Positions 62,868 through 64,000 of a stretch of 64,000 bases of DNA are shown here, piece by piece. The stretch spans positions 1-64,000 of the forward strand of contig CACLZM010000002.1 of assembly GCA_902611415.1 (NCBI GenBank), in the 5' to 3' direction. Position numbers and translations under genes: made by a program. The DNA is from an uncultured Alphaproteobacteria bacterium (GTDB taxonomy: Bacteria; Pseudomonadota; Alphaproteobacteria; HIMB59). The first letter of the stretch is position 1. The number at the start of each line of letters is the position of its first letter. The notes beneath the pieces were generated by a model. It worked only from the letters and a program-made list of their open reading frames with translations. It made no database searches and was not told where the DNA came from.

Positions 62868-64000
62868 TTGTTTTTAAGGGGGATTATTTTAGGATTTTGG
62901 GTTTTTTTTTCCAGTGTTAGCTGGGGAGCAGAAATTTGTGAACGACTTTTAAAAAAAGACTTCAGAGAAACTTCTAACATAAGGCTTGCTTATAACGACA
63001 GCGGTGTAGTTCTTGAGCAAAATCAACCTATTATCAACAAAAAACGCTTTGGTTCCTTCGCTTTTAATACCCCACTTAAGGTGGGAGACCGTATCTTAGC
63101 TGTTGATCAAAAACTGGTTGCCTCCAATGATACCGATGCTTACTTGTATTTATCCAACTTACTAGAAACCTCAGCAATGAGAGATCTCTCATTAACTGTT
63201 CAACATTTAGATGGGGAAGAGGAGATAGTTGATCTAAAAAGAATTCCTTATCTAGGTCACCCTATAGTCGAGGCAGATATAATATTAAATGATTTTGAGG
63301 TAACTCAGCAAAGTAGTAAATCAAATCTAAATTTAGAGGTGAATTTGCAGTGGCAAAATGAAGATTTAATACATAATTTTTTCAATTTAACAGATCTTGA
63401 TAAATCACCTATCAAATGTATTTTCAGAAAATCAGCTGAACTTGAAAATATCTTACAAAAAATTTGGTATCCTACATTTGAAACTACGCAAACAGGATCT
63501 TTTATAAATGATATTACTTTTAAAAGTTTACTTATTACAAATGATAAATCTGATCCTTTTAATTTTGTTCTCAAACAACAAATTAATTATCAGGTAACTA
63601 ACTCCTCCGATTTTAGAAAATTCCCTTTTGATAATATCTCAACATCTGCCGATTTTATATTTCAAGATGTTGATTTAAGCACCTCTCCTCGATACAACCC
63701 AGAGTTTAGTATGATGGAGGGCAATGAAATTTTGTATGAATGGGAAATTAATGACCACCGTTTAAACTGTTGTGATACTCAACTTTATGGGCAAGGAGTG
63801 CTTCAAACACTCGAATACAGTTTTGATCTCAATCGCAAATCTTTCTACTATATTTTAAAGATCATTCTTCCAGTGATCTTCCTAGTCTACCTATCCTTTA
63901 GTGTTTTTTACATCAGGGCAAGAGAGTTAGAGTCGAAACTGGCAGTTTCAATGGGTAGTTTGTTAACTTTGGTTGCCTACAACTTTGTATTTGGAGACGA
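62868..64000 (+). CDS. Exported PDZ domain fused to a pentameric ligand-gated ion channel (partial)
   Basis: 377 residues are visible; the gene continues past the window. Signal peptide FLRGIILGFWVFFSSVSWGA after a TTG start one base behind the HTH gene. Residues 34-126 form a PDZ-like domain (LKVGDRILAVDQKLVASNDT). A Cys-loop-superfamily receptor domain follows: IWYPTFETTQTG (loop A region, Trp200), DFRKFPFDN (FPFD 252-255), and a Cys301-Cys302 pair in LNCCDTQLYG where loop C lies. TM1 (326-349, YYILKIILPVIFLVYLSFS) and TM2 (about 355-376, SKLAVSMGSLLTLVAYNFVF) match the channel family, with Leu at 9' by alignment. Ligand and ion unknown. Confidence 0.85.
   Translation, partial: MFLRGIILGFWVFFSSVSWGAEICERLLKKDFRETSNIRLAYNDSGVVLEQNQPIINKKRFGSFAFNTPLKVGDRILAVDQKLVASNDTDAYLYLSNLLETSAMRDLSLTVQHLDGEEEIVDLKRIPYLGHPIVEADIILNDFEVTQQSSKSNLNLEVNLQWQNEDLIHNFFNLTDLDKSPIKCIFRKSAELENILQKIWYPTFETTQTGSFINDITFKSLLITNDKSDPFNFVLKQQINYQVTNSSDFRKFPFDNISTSADFIFQDVDLSTSPRYNPEFSMMEGNEILYEWEINDHRLNCCDTQLYGQGVLQTLEYSFDLNRKSFYYILKIILPVIFLVYLSFSVFYIRARELESKLAVSMGSLLTLVAYNFVFGD

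Noticed and set aside
63305-63574. Open frame on the - strand within the channel gene
   Set aside because: It lies wholly inside the clearly coding PDZ-channel frame and has no supporting signals.

Overview
The window is a compact, AT-rich stretch of bacterial chromosome. It fits a free-living, genome-streamlined marine alphaproteobacterium. The marks are RegB/RegA, an AmgK/MurU pair beside TsaE, a DddP-like enzyme, AglEFGK-type and GlpST-type sugar/polyol importers, very short intergenic gaps and many TTG/GTG starts. The mix resembles the AEGEAN-169/HIMB59 type of sugar-importing lineage; that placement is an inference from gene content and was not tested with a tree.

Layout. Bases 1-11.3 kb (+): housekeeping run mutM(partial)-rpsT-dnaA-dnaN-recF-gyrB-regB-regA-polA, the typical neighbourhood of a dnaA locus. 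11.3-15.4 kb (-): nrdA-nrdB-glutaredoxin, preceded by tandem NrdR-box-like sites. 15.6-21.5 kb (+): adenosine-kinase-like pfkB, ahcY and metK (methyl cycle), then tsaE-amgK-murU (tRNA modification and peptidoglycan recycling) and trxA. 21.6-24.0 kb (-): a DddP-like M24 enzyme coupled to an unknown methyltransferase-fold protein. 24.0-26.3 kb: a ferredoxin-NADP reductase and a convergent AcoR-like regulator that lacks the AAA+ domain.

26.4-57 kb is a large carbohydrate-uptake region. The first importer (27.6-33.0 kb) has a binding protein, two permeases and two different ATPases of the GlpS/GlpT kind. It runs with an alcohol dehydrogenase upstream and a PQQ-type aldose dehydrogenase downstream. 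Then come galE, a second importer without its own ATPase, a GH4 alpha-galactosidase (CHSV motif), galT, galK, a lactonase, an IolD-like ThDP enzyme and an SDR on the + strand. On the - strand is an AglEFG-type importer with a GH4 alpha-glucosidase (CHEI motif), GH1 and GH42 glycosidases and two MsmK/UgpC-type ATPases. Together these would import alpha- and beta-galactosides and glucosides and feed galactose through the Leloir pathway. Every one of the three binding-protein genes is followed by a strong stem-loop before its permease genes.

57-60.9 kb holds a CsoR-type copper repressor with its palindromic operator, a cytochrome c, a DUF4396 membrane protein, a secreted thermonuclease-like protein, a DadA-like oxidase and small unknown proteins. 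60.8-64 kb is the least ordinary part. A - strand operon encodes a RodZ-like HTH protein and two exported unknown proteins. Divergent from it, a phage-type HTH protein is followed after one base by an exported PDZ domain fused to a pentameric ligand-gated ion channel, cut by the window end. That channel carries the FPFD loop motif, TM1/TM2 typical of the family, and a vicinal Cys-Cys pair where loop C is expected.

No tRNA, rRNA, CRISPR array or insertion sequence was seen.
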